Positions 23,691 to 35,844 of a stretch of DNA of 64,000 bases are shown piece after piece. The stretch comes from Dioscorea cayenensis subsp. rotundata (Eukaryota; Streptophyta; Magnoliopsida; Dioscoreales; Dioscoreaceae). Location of the stretch: positions 20,743,387 to 20,807,386 of the forward strand of contig NC_052478.1 in NCBI RefSeq assembly GCF_009730915.1, given 5' to 3'. The number at the start of each line of letters is the position of its first letter. Positions within the stretch are counted from its first letter, which is position 1. Below the pieces are notes generated by a model. That model ran no database searches. It had not been told where the DNA came from and was given only the letters and a program-made list of their open reading frames with translations. The position numbers and the translations under genes were made by a program.

Positions 23691-23998
23691 GAGTAAGGAA
23701 TGCAGGTGCAGGTCTTGGTTTTTACACGTACCCTCTTCAACGGGTAAGGGGTAAGGGTAAGGTGCAGGGTAGGGTGAGGGGCATACCCTGCACGACCCTG
23801 CATCCGCTCAAAAACTAACTGGGTAATACCTTTACCCAGTGCAGTACTCGGTCAAAGAGGGTAATACCCTCTTTGACCGAGTACTGTACTGATACTCCCG
23901 TCGGGTAGGGTACAAATTGCCATCTCTAGTGTCGGATGTTTTGCAGCAAAGATGAGTTTCTCTCCATTTTCTTTTTCAGCTTCTGTTTGAATGTTCAG
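22467..23998 (+). repeat. Tandem duplication (~191 bp) in the QUA3-like intron
   Basis: Copy 1 (22467-22657) and copy 2 (22658-22781 plus 23937-23998) share GAGACAAAACT, CTAGTGTAC, CTCCATTTTCTTTT and CTGTTTGAATGTT. Copy 2 is interrupted by the hAT element, so copy 1 shows what the target looked like before insertion. Confidence 0.75.
22782..23928. mobile_element. hAT-type non-autonomous element (1.15 kb)
   Basis: An 8-bp target duplication, GTGTCGGA (22774-22781 and 23929-23936), marks a hAT element. The termini TACGGATGGCAAT and ATTGCCATCTCTA are imperfect inverted repeats. Both ends are packed with short TACCC/GGGTA repeats, including two 85-bp tandem copies at 22836-22920 and 22921-23005. 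A 20-bp perfect hairpin lies at 23842-23886. It has no transposase, and the interior is AT-rich with a (TA)n run at about 23658-23684. Confidence 0.88.
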
Positions 23999-24084
23999 TT
24001 ACCAAGTTCCCTGTTGATACAGACTGGACTATCCATATGGGTAGTAGACCATAATTTTTGAATTGAATTGAAAATTGGCAAAAA

Positions 24085-24119
<35 letters not shown>

Positions 24120-25303
24120 TAAAACTTGATCGAGGTAGTTTTCTTAATTGGAGGATTTCACTGTGAATAATAGGTTTGATATTTTGAGAGCACATGTGGA
24201 ATAATGTATCGTTTCTTTTCTTGATGTAATATACACAAAATCTAATAACAAGCTTATGGTTTGTTTTATTCATTTTGTCATTATTTACTACTCATGCTAG
24301 TCAACGGCTCTTTTTGTGTGTGGCTCTACAAAATGCCTTTCTCATGACTTCTGTTGTTGTTTGTATATAAGGTTGGCCTGTAGGTATTTTATAAGGAATT
24401 ATTTGAAATTTTCATAAAGTTGACTAGTATTGATGCATGATACATCTCCAACTTCCCACCACACTCCACACTCAATATAGTTTCGATTTTTAGTTTTTTT
24501 TTTTTCTTTATCTCATGTTGTGTTAGACCTTGTGATTAAATTTGATTAGGTATAGGGGAAAAAATAAAAATATGTTTTTTGGGCCTGCAGATATGGCATG
24601 ACAACATGCCATATAATAAAATTGCAGAGAGGAAAGGTCATCAAGGCTGGATGAATTGAAAGAAGAAGGTTCATACTTCATCTTCCCTGGTGGCGGCACT
24701 ATGTTCCCTGATGGAGCTGTGCAGTATATTCTTTTGACCTGGTTCATTGTTCTCGATGTCTGATCCCCTTTACTGCTTACAGTGAGTATCCTCATCCTCA
24801 TTATGTCTTGCATGGAGCTGCATTCCCTGTGTACAGGTTATCTTTCCCTTGGTATTTATCCCATGAATCCTCAATTGCAGATGGTACTTATTTTATTGAA
24901 GTAGACCGGTGGATACCTTGTCATCTGTGGCCCACCTGTGCAATGGCCTAAACAAGATAAAGAATGGGCTGATCTCCAATCCTTGGCAGTCACTTTAATT
25001 TGTGCTATGAACTCATTGTTGTGGATGGTAACACTGTCATTTGGAAGAAGCCTTCAGGGGCATCTTGCATTCCAAGCTAGCCAAAAATGAATTTGGGCTT
25101 GGTTTATGCAATGACGCAAATGACCACAGTGAAGAAGCCTGGTATTCTTAGTGAATATTGTCACTTTTCTTTTATGCTTTTATGTAGATGTAAAATGTAA
25201 TGCGCTTTTTCACTTGGATCCATTATTTCTCCACCAGGTATTTTAATTGAAAGAATTGTATCAGTAAGGTCTCCATTGAAGGAGGAGAAATCGCTGTTGG
25301 TGT

Positions 25304-25319
25304 AATATATTGAAAGTTT

Positions 25320-25350
<31 letters not shown>

Positions 25351-26752
25351 GTTCTTAACTTAGAAGAGAGAATATAAAAGACGATACTGTTAATTAGAAG
25401 TAAAGAAGGTATCTCCAAACCAGGCTGTTTAGGTTGAACTAGTTCAGATCTAAGTCTCTAAGAGAATCAAACCATCTGCTTACAAAGATTTGAGGGACCT
25501 AAATGACATTTTTATAGTGTGACAAGGTAACATGCAAGACAGACCACACTCAATTAATTGTTCATAATAGCTCACTTAATAACAAATTTAGAAACAATTA
25601 ATTAAACTAATCTTATTTCTTTGGACTTTCATTAAAGATACCATAAAGCCAAACATTACACCATATTGTTTGCTAAATTACCCAACAATCCATGTGCCAA
25701 CTTTGCATGTCTTATTAACATTCTAATCATGCGTGTTTGGAGTGCTCCCTTTGTTTTTTCCCACTTTGTAACATGCATGGAGCTTTATAAAATTAATAAG
25801 AATTAATATTAGCAGATTTGCATGTTAACCCCCTTAACAATCATATTAAATATGTATAATTTGTAGGAAAATAAATTTAGATTATAGCATGGAATATTAA
25901 TTTAATTAAAACAATAAATATGAGTAAGATTGTCCATCCCTACGATTATTCCTATTAAACAATGCCCTAAGACTAATTTCGTCTTCTTTATGCTTAGTTT
26001 TTGTTAGAGTAGCATGTGTGAATAATTGTGAATAGTTTAGTCTCATATAGGATAAAGAGAAGAACGAACATATGTTTATATAATACAAGATAATAAAGAA
26101 ATTAAATAATTGAATAGGAGAAAAGTGCAAGTAGGCCCTCCAATATATATATATATATATATATATATTTATTATTATAATTATATATTTATTTATTTAA
26201 TCTATGAATGAGCACTTTGGGCATCTTGGGTTGAATTAAATAATTTATTATTATTATTATTTCTTTATGAAGAGATGTCAGTCGTTTTCTCTAACAGACA
26301 AATCTAACTGTTGTTCACACCTCTTCATCTTCTTTAAATACAGAATAGTTCTCACAGAAGATCATTACTTTTTCTGCAAAGTTTAATCTTGAGATTTTGT
26401 TGTATCGTGAGGGAATATTGTTGCAAAACATGGTGCAGATCTGAGGACGATAAATTCCTAAAAGATAGTGTTCCTACACGTCTCAAAATCCACTAAATCC
26501 TACTTCTTCACTCTTTGCTTTCTCTAACAGTTTTTCAGGTGTCACTTTGGTAATTAGGGTACAACTAACTTAGGTGATCATGGAGCCTCTCTACTTAGTA
26601 CGTTTCAGCAAAATGTTTCGTGAATGTCAACCTAAGTAGCAATGAAGAAGGGGATAGAGAAAAATTGAAGAAGTTTTGGCTGACTGTTAGAGTTTTTGCA
26701 GTAAAAAAAAAGAGCCAATGGATTAGTTCTTTTCATCCTGTAAAATTAGGGC

Positions 26753-26786
<34 letters not shown>

Positions 26787-27900
26787 ATAGAGAAAATCTA
26801 ATGGTCAAAAAATGATTTGTTGGGGCACATGCATCTAACAACTTTAAGATAGAACGAGTGGCAAAGGAAACAAAATATTAAAATAGAAAAAATATAGGCT
26901 ATGGAAGTTTTATCCAATTAATAAGAATTAATATCAGCAAATTCACATGTGTAACAGATAATAATCATATTTATGTGTATAATTAACATGTATGGAGTTT
27001 TATAAAATTTATAAGAATTAATATTAACAAATTTACACAAGTACCACATAACATTTGTATTTACAACGCTAAAATTTGAATATTATTTATCTAGGAATTA
27101 AATAGTTTGGATTTAAATTATATTCAGGATGATATAAGATTAAGTAAATTTACATCAATTATTCAGTGGTTCATAATATTATCATTTAAATCCATGTTAA
27201 TCTCGTTTTTAAGGGTAAGATTAGTTATTCTTGTTAGATGTCATACCTGGTTAATTTTCTAAATATTATATACTCATTTATTTATTTTTATTTATTTTTG
27301 ACATAGTGAATGATTGATTAATCATTTCCTTTTGCTACCCTTTATTTTCTCCTAAAATGAGATGAGCTTAAATATGTAAGTGCTTGTTAAACCTCAATTT
27401 AAGATAATATGGTTTAATATATGATTTTAATTTGAATGGATGATGATATAGAATAATTTTCCAATATAACAGGTCATGTAATTATATTATGCAAAATAAG
27501 AATAATTGCAAAACTTATCCTAAAAATTAATGTATGAATTGTAACAGGATATATGGTTGACAATACCAAAACAATAATAATAAATAAATAAATAAATAAA
27601 TGATGTAAATGTGTATAGTTTGTTGGCGTAAACTGAACGAGTACAATATATTATTTATTTTTTTCAGAGAAAAATATGTAAAATAAATTAGTTAATGCTT
27701 GCCGACCTATAATTGTTAAAAGTTTTGATAAATGAGATTTAAACATTTGTAATAATGTTATTGATAAAAGGTACAATTTTTAATGCATTTAATTTGTAAA
27801 AAGATATTAAAATTTAATTAATTAGAAATGTTCCACCTTATGATGCATCTCGAATCTCCATATATATATATATATAAGAACAAGCCATAGACTCGGAATA
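25304..27900. other. AT-rich spacer
   Basis: No gene can be supported. An (AAT)n run lies at 25321-25350, and (TA)n runs lie near 26142-26168 and 26757-26782. Confidence 0.5.
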
Positions 27901-27904
27901 CAAT

Positions 27905-28137
27905 CTAGTGAAGAACCTGTTCAAACCCAATAGTGAGGTATGGAATGTAGAACTTCTAAATAACTTATTTGATGAACGAGCCATGCATGCTATCAGAAGT
28001 ATTCCTCTCTCTATATGTTCAATTCAAGATCATTTAGGGTGGCAATTTACCAAATTGAGTGTTTATTCAGTCAAGAGTAGATGTTGGGGTGGCATTGAAA
28101 ATGCAAACTCCAGTGTGCCCTTCTTCTGTCAATTTGG
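27905..28137 (+). pseudogene. Fossil retroelement, part 1 (zf-RVT region)
   Basis: A 79-codon frame reads NLF....WN.ELLNNLFDERA, then IRSIPLS and WQFTKLSVYSVKS. This is the pattern upstream of the zf-RVT domain of plant non-LTR retroelement ORF2. It stops at the target duplication of the Mutator-like element at 28138. Matching sequence resumes at 33339. Confidence 0.6.
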
Positions 28138-28146
28138 CACAATCTA

Positions 28147-31100
28147 GGGTTAATTTCACTGATGGCCACGGAAGTTTCGACTTTATAATGCTATGGCCAC
28201 ATATCTTTTTTTTATCACTAAACCCACAAAACTTTGTTCCGATAGCATCTAAAGCCACAACGGCTACTTTTGGCCTACTTTCCGGCGAACCAGATGACGT
28301 GGAGCCCAGTCATCATTATAAAACTTTTAAATCGCCATGTGAAAGTCCACTGTGGTAATTTTTAGACAACTACCACGCTCATTAGCCACCACGTAGGGTC
28401 GCCACGTCAACGATCAACCCTACACATCAGCCTTCTTCTTGTCTTCTCCTTCATGAATGAAACCTCCCCGACAATGGAGTTTGCTCTTCACTCACAACGC
28501 CATTCCTTCAACATCAGCTTCCGTAAAGCACAACAGTCATCTCCCGGTCCCAAGCTCATCGTAACCTTTACACCGGCATCAATTGTTGACAGTCCTCTGA
28601 AAACTAGGGTTTATGTATTTTGGCAGCAACCTTCCATATTTTTGAGACCTTCATCTCTTATTTCCAAGATTTTTCCAGTTTGTAATGAGTGGAATATATT
28701 TATATTGAAGTTGAACCGAGAGAAAACCTGCAGACTGCAAAAATAGCAAAAGTAATGAGTTTTTCCAAATTTTTCTAATTTTTCCAGATTATTTAGTTTG
28801 TAATGAGTTTTCTAGATTTTCTAGTTTTCCAGAATTTCCAGATGCAAAATGGCCTGCATATTTTCCAAATGCAAAGTAGGCTATAGATTTTCCAGTTGCA
28901 AAATAGCCTGCATATTTTCCAATTTGAGATTTTCCAATTTGCAAAGTAGCATCACAAGCCATTTTTATAGTGAAGTAACCAACAACCACTCACATTCTCC
29001 AAATGGAACTAAAATGCTAGCAACTAGACAATTGTGAAAAAATGTACAATTGGACACAATTCAATAAGCTTAACAAACTGGTATACAATTTAAAAATCTG
29101 CACAATTGTGAAAAAATGCAGAATTGGACACAATACAATAATCAACAACCAATTATGATTAACACAATTAAAAAAACTGTACAATTCAAAAACCTGCACA
29201 ACAGGGAAAAAAATTTGTAGAATCGGACACAATTCAATAATCAACAACCATTCATGATTAACACACCTTCAGTACATTAACATAAAGATAAATAATAATG
29301 TCTACATTAAGTCCATAAACATAAATATCAAAGTCTGCAAGCATACCATAAACAAAAAACAATAAAGTCTACAAGCATTCAATTGTCATCAAAACATTGC
29401 ATCTCCCCACCATCTCTAGCTGAGGAAAAAGTGTCATTCTTAGGCTGACCTTCAGTTTCTCTTGTGTTGTAGATTAAATTCCCCAAGCTAGCAACACTAA
29501 CACTAGAACACCTGTTAATGTTAACATTTAGTACTGGCCCCTGGTTAGTAAGATCACTTGCTTGCTTTGTCTGGGACTGTTGGGTGCCCATGATATCAGG
29601 ACAACTTATATCATTGGCTATTTTGTCTGGTTCATTGGCTGCTGCAGTACTACCCATTGAAGCACTTTCTGCAGCATTGTCTTCATTGTTCCTTCTCCTC
29701 TGCAAAGATTAAAACATTGGATAAATCATTGCAATTCAACATACTTAATAAAAAAAAAAAAGTAGACATTACATGTAGAATTTTCTGTTTTTTCCCCCAA
29801 CATATGCATCACAGACCAAATAAGAGAGTTGATTAGACCAAACTTCAGCTATTTTAATTTTAATTAAATAACATTGAACACAACAAACTTACTTTCTCAT
29901 GGTGTCTTTTGTTATGTCCTGTCGCATGGCAAATAGAGCATCTTACTGTTGTCAACCCCTTCTTACTTAATTTCTGCATGCCTTTTCCAGAAGCTGCTGA
30001 ATTGGACTGTGTTGCTTTCATTACAAATTCAATCTCCTCAGGTTCCTTCCTCCTTGCTATTGCTTTCCTTCCCCTCTGCCTTTTCCCAATTGGGGGTGGG
30101 ATCACTTTGGAGCCATTAGTGACTTCTGGCCATAGGTCTTCATTGTTGGTGGGGTTTATGTAGTGATCATAGACTTTCATGTATGTTGACACAAAGTAGC
30201 ATGCATGTACATACTCTTCTGGTTGTTGGCTATTCCCCCATATAGCACATATAGCATGAGGGCAAGGTATCCCTGTTAGCTGCCATCTTCAGCAGGTACA
30301 CGTTTGCTCAACCATATCCACAACAAATGGCCCTCCACCACCTATGATCTGGACCTTGGGCCCACCTGAAAAATCTGGTATGTAGTACTGCCCCTCTTCC
30401 TTCATCTTGTCAAGCTTCTTCTGGATCTTTGGGTAGATATTCCCCTTATACTTCATCATTTGCTCCTTTTTCTTTTTCATCCTCCTCATTAGTTTGATCT
30501 TGATCATCTCAAGCATTGTTATTATTCCTTTGTCCCTTGCATCAAGTATGTACCTGTTAAAGCACTCACAAACATTGTTAAGTAAAATATCACATTTGCA
30601 TGAGGTTGTGAACAGTGCCCTTGTCCAACTTCCATGAGGTTTGTCCTCGTGATCAAGCCATTTCCTTGCTTCTGGGTTCTCTTTCTCTATCTCTTGAAGC
30701 CAAAAGTTAAACCTCTGCACATATGTTGCCCTTGCAGCATTCCAGAGAAAATCCTTTAGTGCTTTCCCTTTGAATTTTTGCCTGAAATTTGCATAAATAT
30801 GGCGAACACAATTTCTATGTTCAGAATCTGGAAATATTTCTCTGACAGCCCCTTTCAAACCCTGCATATGCCAACCAGATATTAATAGCAACTCAGCAAT
30901 ACCAAATATTAATTTAACCATGTATACATTACCTTTTGTCGATCACTCATTATAGTGATGTATCTGCTATTAAAAACCTCAAGATCATCTCTCAACAACT
31001 CCATTAACCAGGTCCAAGCTTCTTTGTTCTCAACTAAAACAACTGCATATGCCAAGGGAAATATGCAGTTATTGGGGTCAATCCCTACTGCTGACAATAA

Positions 31101-33329
31101 TTGGCGACCATAAAGGCCTTTCAAAAAACAGCCATCGAAGTCAATGAATGGCCTACAACCTGACCAGAATGCATCTTTCAAAGGCTTCAAACCAACATAA
31201 AACCCTTTGAACACACCTTCATCCCTCCACAAGCATACTTTGGTCCCTGGATTACCTTGCATAAGCTCAGCCCCATATCTAGCAAGTTTTGTATATTGCT
31301 CAGCTTCATCTCCATTGACCCACTTCATTGCCAAATTTTTTGTTCTCCATGCTTTCATGGTTGTAATTGTGAAACCATGATCATCCTTAACTTGCTTGAT
31401 TATTCCACTACAACTCCAATTAGGATCAGCCCTAAACTTGTCAAAGTATTTAATGGCAAGCCATCTTGAAGTTGCATGAAAATTGGTAAAGACCTTACCA
31501 CATGTGTGGTCCAAATTGGCACTTTTAATTGCACCGATGGGTTATCCTTGCTCATATGAGCAGCATAAATTCTAAATGAGCATTTCTTGTGTGGCAAGCA
31601 CAAATCACTCTCTTCTTGTCATTATGAGGGAACCATAGTTGGAACCTATTCTTAATGGCCCAATTTCTACATGCCTTCTTTAATTGATCAAAATCCCTAA
31701 ATACCAAGCCAACCCTTAATCTTGGGTTATACAATTCCCTCTCTTCATTGAACTCTACATGCCTAGATTGACCCTCACCATCAGATTCTTGTTCTGTCAA
31801 TTCATCATCAGAAATTTCAGGCTCTGATTCACTGTTATCCCCAACATCAAATCCTTGTGTTGCACTAGAAATATGAGGAAATAAGAAAATTGCTAGTTGG
31901 TCTACCTCCTTTGTTTTTAGTTATTTGCTCATTTATAACCTGCTGAAAATCCTCATCCCCGGAAGGAAGGTCATAATCAGGATCAATCAAATCATCTTCA
32001 AATGGGGTGTCATCAATGTTACCAGCCATGTTGTCTAAAACCTCTCCACCAGGCACACTATTCTCTAACAAATCTTCCATATGATCCTTAATGGATTGAA
32101 AATAAAAAGCAAATAAGGATATTGATAACTATTGAAACATTCACATGATTAAATAATCACATGTTGATTTTTATAGATCAAACAAAGTCAAGCATAGTCA
32201 TGTTGATTTTTCTTATGATTAATTATCAATAGTCTATAAGGAAATCCTACTTGTGAAAATAACTCTCACAGCATGATTACAGAAAGCAGTAGAAACTCAA
32301 ACAGAATTGTAATGATACAGTGAAGGAAAAAATGATAAAATCTATAAGGAAAGGAATTCAATTGATAACATGGGGAAAAAACTCAAACATGGAAAAACCA
32401 CTTAATCCATACAAGTAAAACTCAGTCTATGAAGGAAAGAACATGAAGGGAAAAACATGGGAAAAAAACTCAAACACATAACAAACCTAACACAAACAAC
32501 AAAAAAACTCAATCCATACAACTAAAATCCAAATAAACTCAATTAACGCTAAAGTCCAAACAAACACATCTACATCGAAACAACTAAAATGTGTTTTATA
32601 AAAACAAACACAATTAACACTATAACTGAAGAAATTTGAACTTCTCCAGGTCATAAACAATCTCAATCAGCCATAAACATTAACATACACAATTAACACT
32701 ATAACCGAAGAAATTTGCACTTCACCGGTTCACAAAGAAACACAATCATATAAACTCAATCAACCATATAGATTAACTTGAACAAAAAACAAAGTTAATG
32801 TTACCTGTAAAAAGATTCACCCTTGAGATGCAACAAACAAACAGAGCTCAGTCGAGCTGCAAGAAAGAAATGGAGCTCAGAACACTGGAGGGTTTTACGA
32901 GACGATAAGATTAAAGAATTGAAGGTTAGAAGTGAGAACTACCTGAAGACAAGAGAAATGAAGGATAGAGTTGAGAGTTGGTCGTTCGTCGGCCGGGGAT
33001 CGTCAAAGTGAAGAGGTGGAGGCGTGGGTAAGCTCAGTGATTAGGGCATTCTCGGGCAAGGGATTTGGGAATTTCCAGAAAAGGGATTAGGGCATTCTCA
33101 CAAGGGAAGTCATTATGTTCAGACAAGGGATGCTAGTGAGATGGCCGTTGACGTGGCAGCCTACGTGGTGGCTAATGACGTGGTAGTTGTCTAAAAGTAG
33201 GCAAAAAGTAGCCGTTGTGGCTTTAGATGCGATCGGAACAAAGTTTTGTAGGTTTAGTGTTAAAAAAAAAGATATGTGGCCATAGCGTTATAAAGTCGAA
33301 ACTTCTGTGGCCACCAGTGAAATTAACCC
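28147..33329 (-). mobile_element. Mutator-like element (MULE), 5.2 kb
   Basis: Long terminal inverted repeats start GGGTTAATTTCACTG on both ends: left 28147-about 28407, right about 33153-33329. The left copy has an extra block of about 80 bp (about 28285-28360). A 9-bp target duplication, CACAATCTA/CACAATCAA (28138-28146 and 33330-33338, one mismatch), confirms the insertion. Between the left repeat and the gene (28800-29265) are short tandem repeats (TTTCCA..TGCAAA and ACAATT..GGACACAATTCAATAA types). The interior carries one transposase gene on the minus strand. Confidence 0.93.
29379..32080 (-). pseudogene. MULE transposase (MuDR-type), broken
   Basis: An acidic N-terminus (MEDLLENS..., 32080-31865) is followed by a MuDR DNA-binding-type region (about 31760-31520, GLVFRDFDQLKKACRNWAI and a C..HKKCSFRIYA stretch), the transposase core (31514-30289, with FIDFDGCFLKGLYGRQLL carrying the first catalytic Asp), and a SWIM zinc motif near 30300-30240 (CTC...PCPHA). 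A C-terminal exon (30192-29885) has a CSICHATGHNKRHH knuckle, and a last exon lies at 29379-29703 after a good splice site. An intron splits MSDRQK|GLKGAVREIF near 30870-30930. Defects: frameshifts near 31605 and 31520, and a TGA inside the SWIM motif just after CTC. It probably cannot make active transposase. Confidence 0.85.
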
Positions 33330-33338
33330 CACAATCAA

Positions 33339-33650
33339 TATAGACGTAATAATATCATAGATCTATATTGTCATGTCTGTCTGTAGAGGAGATTGTACTT
33401 CATGTGTTGGTGGAAAGCCCATTCATAAAGGAAATCTAGTCTTCACTTGCATTTGACCATTTAAACCCAATAGGGATGACTTTTAAGGATTGGTTAAGTG
33501 TTGGTTCATTCTTCACAACAAGACCTTACCAAAACTGCAGGCATTCTATGGAGCTTATGGAAGAATGAAAATTCAATCCTTTGGGTTAACATGAGATTAA
33601 CATGCTCAAGCCTCATCAAGCAGGGTATTGGATTAAAACTAAGGAGATTA
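33339..33650 (+). pseudogene. Fossil retroelement, part 2 (zf-RVT to linker)
   Basis: This continues the frame cut at 28137. It reads VEEIVLHVLVESPF, then MTFKDWL and, in another frame, WSLWKNENSILW. These match the conserved zf-RVT histidine region and the following linker of plant non-LTR elements. A TAG replaces the usual Trp in the KEIW motif. Coding similarity is lost at about 33650, where copia sequence begins. Confidence 0.55.
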
Positions 33651-34184
33651 TGTTATCTATGAAAGGAAATCACTCAAAGCAAACATACATTAGAGTTTCA
33701 CTTCATACAACCTAATTCACATACACCAGTCTTCTTCTATTCATAACATATGTCTTCATTTGAACATGTACTTGAGCCCATTTTTATCCAAGTCTTCACT
33801 TCCTAGTTTTCACTTGATTCATCTTCACTTCCAGTCTTCAATCTCCTTCTTGGGCTCAAGCAGCACATTCCTAGCCGGCTTTGAGAATGTTAAACATGCT
33901 AGTGTTTTAAGGTTTAGTAAAGATATTAGCAAGTTGCTCTTCAGTGGAGCACCAAATGGTCTCAATCTCCTTCTTCTATTTATAGTAGCGTACAACATGA
34001 TACTTCACTTTGATATGTTTGGTTTTACTTCGTAAAAGTGGATTCTTAACAATTGAAATAGCTATAGAATTGTCACACAAAATGATTGTAGTTTCAGACA
34101 TTTCAAGATGTAAATCTGTCATCAATTTCCTCAACCAAATAGTTTGTTTAACAGCTTCTGAAACCCCAATATACTCAGCCTCAG

Positions 34185-35441
34185 CTATTGATTGAGACAC
34201 AGGGCCTTACTTCTTTGAACTCCAAGAATTATTCTAGTTCCCATAGAGAAACAATTACCTGAAATACTCTTCATTTGTTCATCATTACCAGCCCAGTCAC
34301 TGTCTGAAAAACTAAGAAGCTTTACTGAAGTTGCTCTACCATAAAGAATTCCATAATCAGTTGTACCCTTGATGTAATGAAGAACTCTCTTGGCCCCATT
34401 GAAGTGCTTCTCAGTTGGAGTTTGCATGAACCTTGAGAGATAATTAACTGAGAAGGTAATATCTGGCCTGGTTGCACACGAATATAAAAGGCTTCCAATT
34501 AGGCTTTTGTAAATACTCCCATTTATCTGAGGAATTCCATCAACCTTGATTAGTTTCTCTCCAACAACAAATGAAGTGCACATTGACTTACAATTTTCCA
34601 TGAAAAACTTGACTAACAGTTCTTCATCAACCTTTTTCTGATGAATGAAAACACCAAACCCCTCTTGTTGTACTTCCATTTCTAAGAAATAAGCCATCTT
34701 TCCAAGGTCACTCATTTCAAAGATAGATTTCATTTTGGTTTTGAACTCCTCAACCTCAGCCTCTCTACTTCCTTTTAACAATATATCATCAACATAGATT
34801 GAAACAACCAGTAGATCACTTCCACTCTTCTTCACATACAATGTTGCTTTATTCAAACTTCTTATTAATCTAAAACTCAACAAATGACAATCTAACCTGT
34901 TGTACCAAGCTTCAGGAGGCTGTCGCAAGCCATACAATGCCTTCTGAAGCCTATACATCATTCCCTCTTCACTAACTTTCTCAAAACCTTGAAGTTGGTA
35001 GATAAAAATATCTTCATTTAAGTGGTCATTCAGAAAAGATGATTTCACATCCATTTGGTAAACAACCCAACCTTTTTGAGAAGTTATTGCTAGCAATAAT
35101 TGAATTGTATCCAACCTTGCCACTAGAGCAAAGGTATCAAAGAAATCAATCCCAGCTTCCTGTGAGTAACCCTTCACCCCAAACCTAGCCTTATGCTTAT
35201 TCACTGACCCATCTCCATTCAATTTGAGCTTGAACACCCATTTAACTCCTATAATTTTCTTCTCAACTGGCTTGTCTACAAGTATCCATGTATTATTCTT
35301 CTCTATCATCCTAAGCTTCTCCTCCATTGCATTTCTCTGTGCGTCTGATTGCATAGCTTCATGACATGTGTTTGATTCCAATGTCGCAATATTGCACCTT
35401 GCATAAACATCTGCCAAATTTTTGAATCCTCTAACTGGCAT
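34185..35441 (-). pseudogene. Copia A reverse transcriptase/RNase H segment
   Basis: This is the longest intact stretch of copia A: 418 codons without a stop. It covers the conserved WVFKLKLN entry, QMDVKSSFLN, KALYGLRQPPEAW, the YVDD active site, FLEMEV, SLIGSLLY..TRPDI and the RNase H SDSDWAG motif. A frameshift at the left end separates it from the last RNase H segment (33976-34200). Confidence 0.85.
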
Positions 35442-35844
35442 ATGATCATGCTCTTCCTCATGTTGATTTTTTCTACTGATTCCCCACCTCTATCAAGACC
35501 TTCATGTATTTCAATTACTAGCTCTTCATTCACTACATTTTGATTGTGAAAAATAGTTTCAACAACTTGTTGTACTAGTTCAAGTGATTCTATTTGCTGC
35601 ATCTCCCAATCTCAGGATTGATTTTCATCAATTATAACATCTCTACTCACCATAATTTTCTATGAAGCAACATTGTAAATTCTGTACCCTTTTGTAACAA
35701 CACTATAGCCAATTAGAATGCCAACATCTATACGTTTATCTAGCTTTGTTCTTTTCTCCTGTGGAATATGAATGTAGCACACACTACCAAAGACTCTCAA
35801 ATGCTTTACCTTTGGTTTAAAGCCTGTCCAAGTCTCATATGGCC

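Larger units (their letters stand above)
14998..25303 (+). pseudogene. QUA3-like pectin methyltransferase gene, fragmented
   Basis: QUA3-type proteins are Golgi type II membrane methyltransferases (DUF248) that methylate pectic homogalacturonan. Exon 1 starts MGHVNLPPP with a membrane anchor, then carries PCEDPRRNSQLSREM, YRERHCP and KIPVPWPE. It is cut at 15381 by an inserted element and resumes at 22240-22252 (ESLHK) at a good donor. Later exons: 24591-24781 (IWHDNMPYNKIAERKGHQGW, FPGGGTMFPDGA, then HCSRCLIPFTAY), 24881-25141 (YFIEVDR, GPPVQWPKQDKEWADLQ in shifting frames, VDGNTVIWKKPSG) and about 25238-25303 (weak CVxxxSxxxGE-like match). Defects: TGA at 15094, TAG before MPCEDPRR, frameshifts in exons 2 and 3, a deletion of roughly 115 residues covering the SAM-binding glycine-rich motif (junction near 24729), and loss of the C-terminal half. 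It is non-functional. Confidence 0.85.

Noticed and set aside
24523..24813. 96-codon minus-strand frame
   Set aside because: Antisense to QUA3-like exon 2 (FPGGGTMFPDGA on the plus strand).
32823..33011. 62-codon plus-strand frame in the MULE
   Set aside because: It lies in the MULE 5' region antisense to the expected transcript leader, with no similarity.
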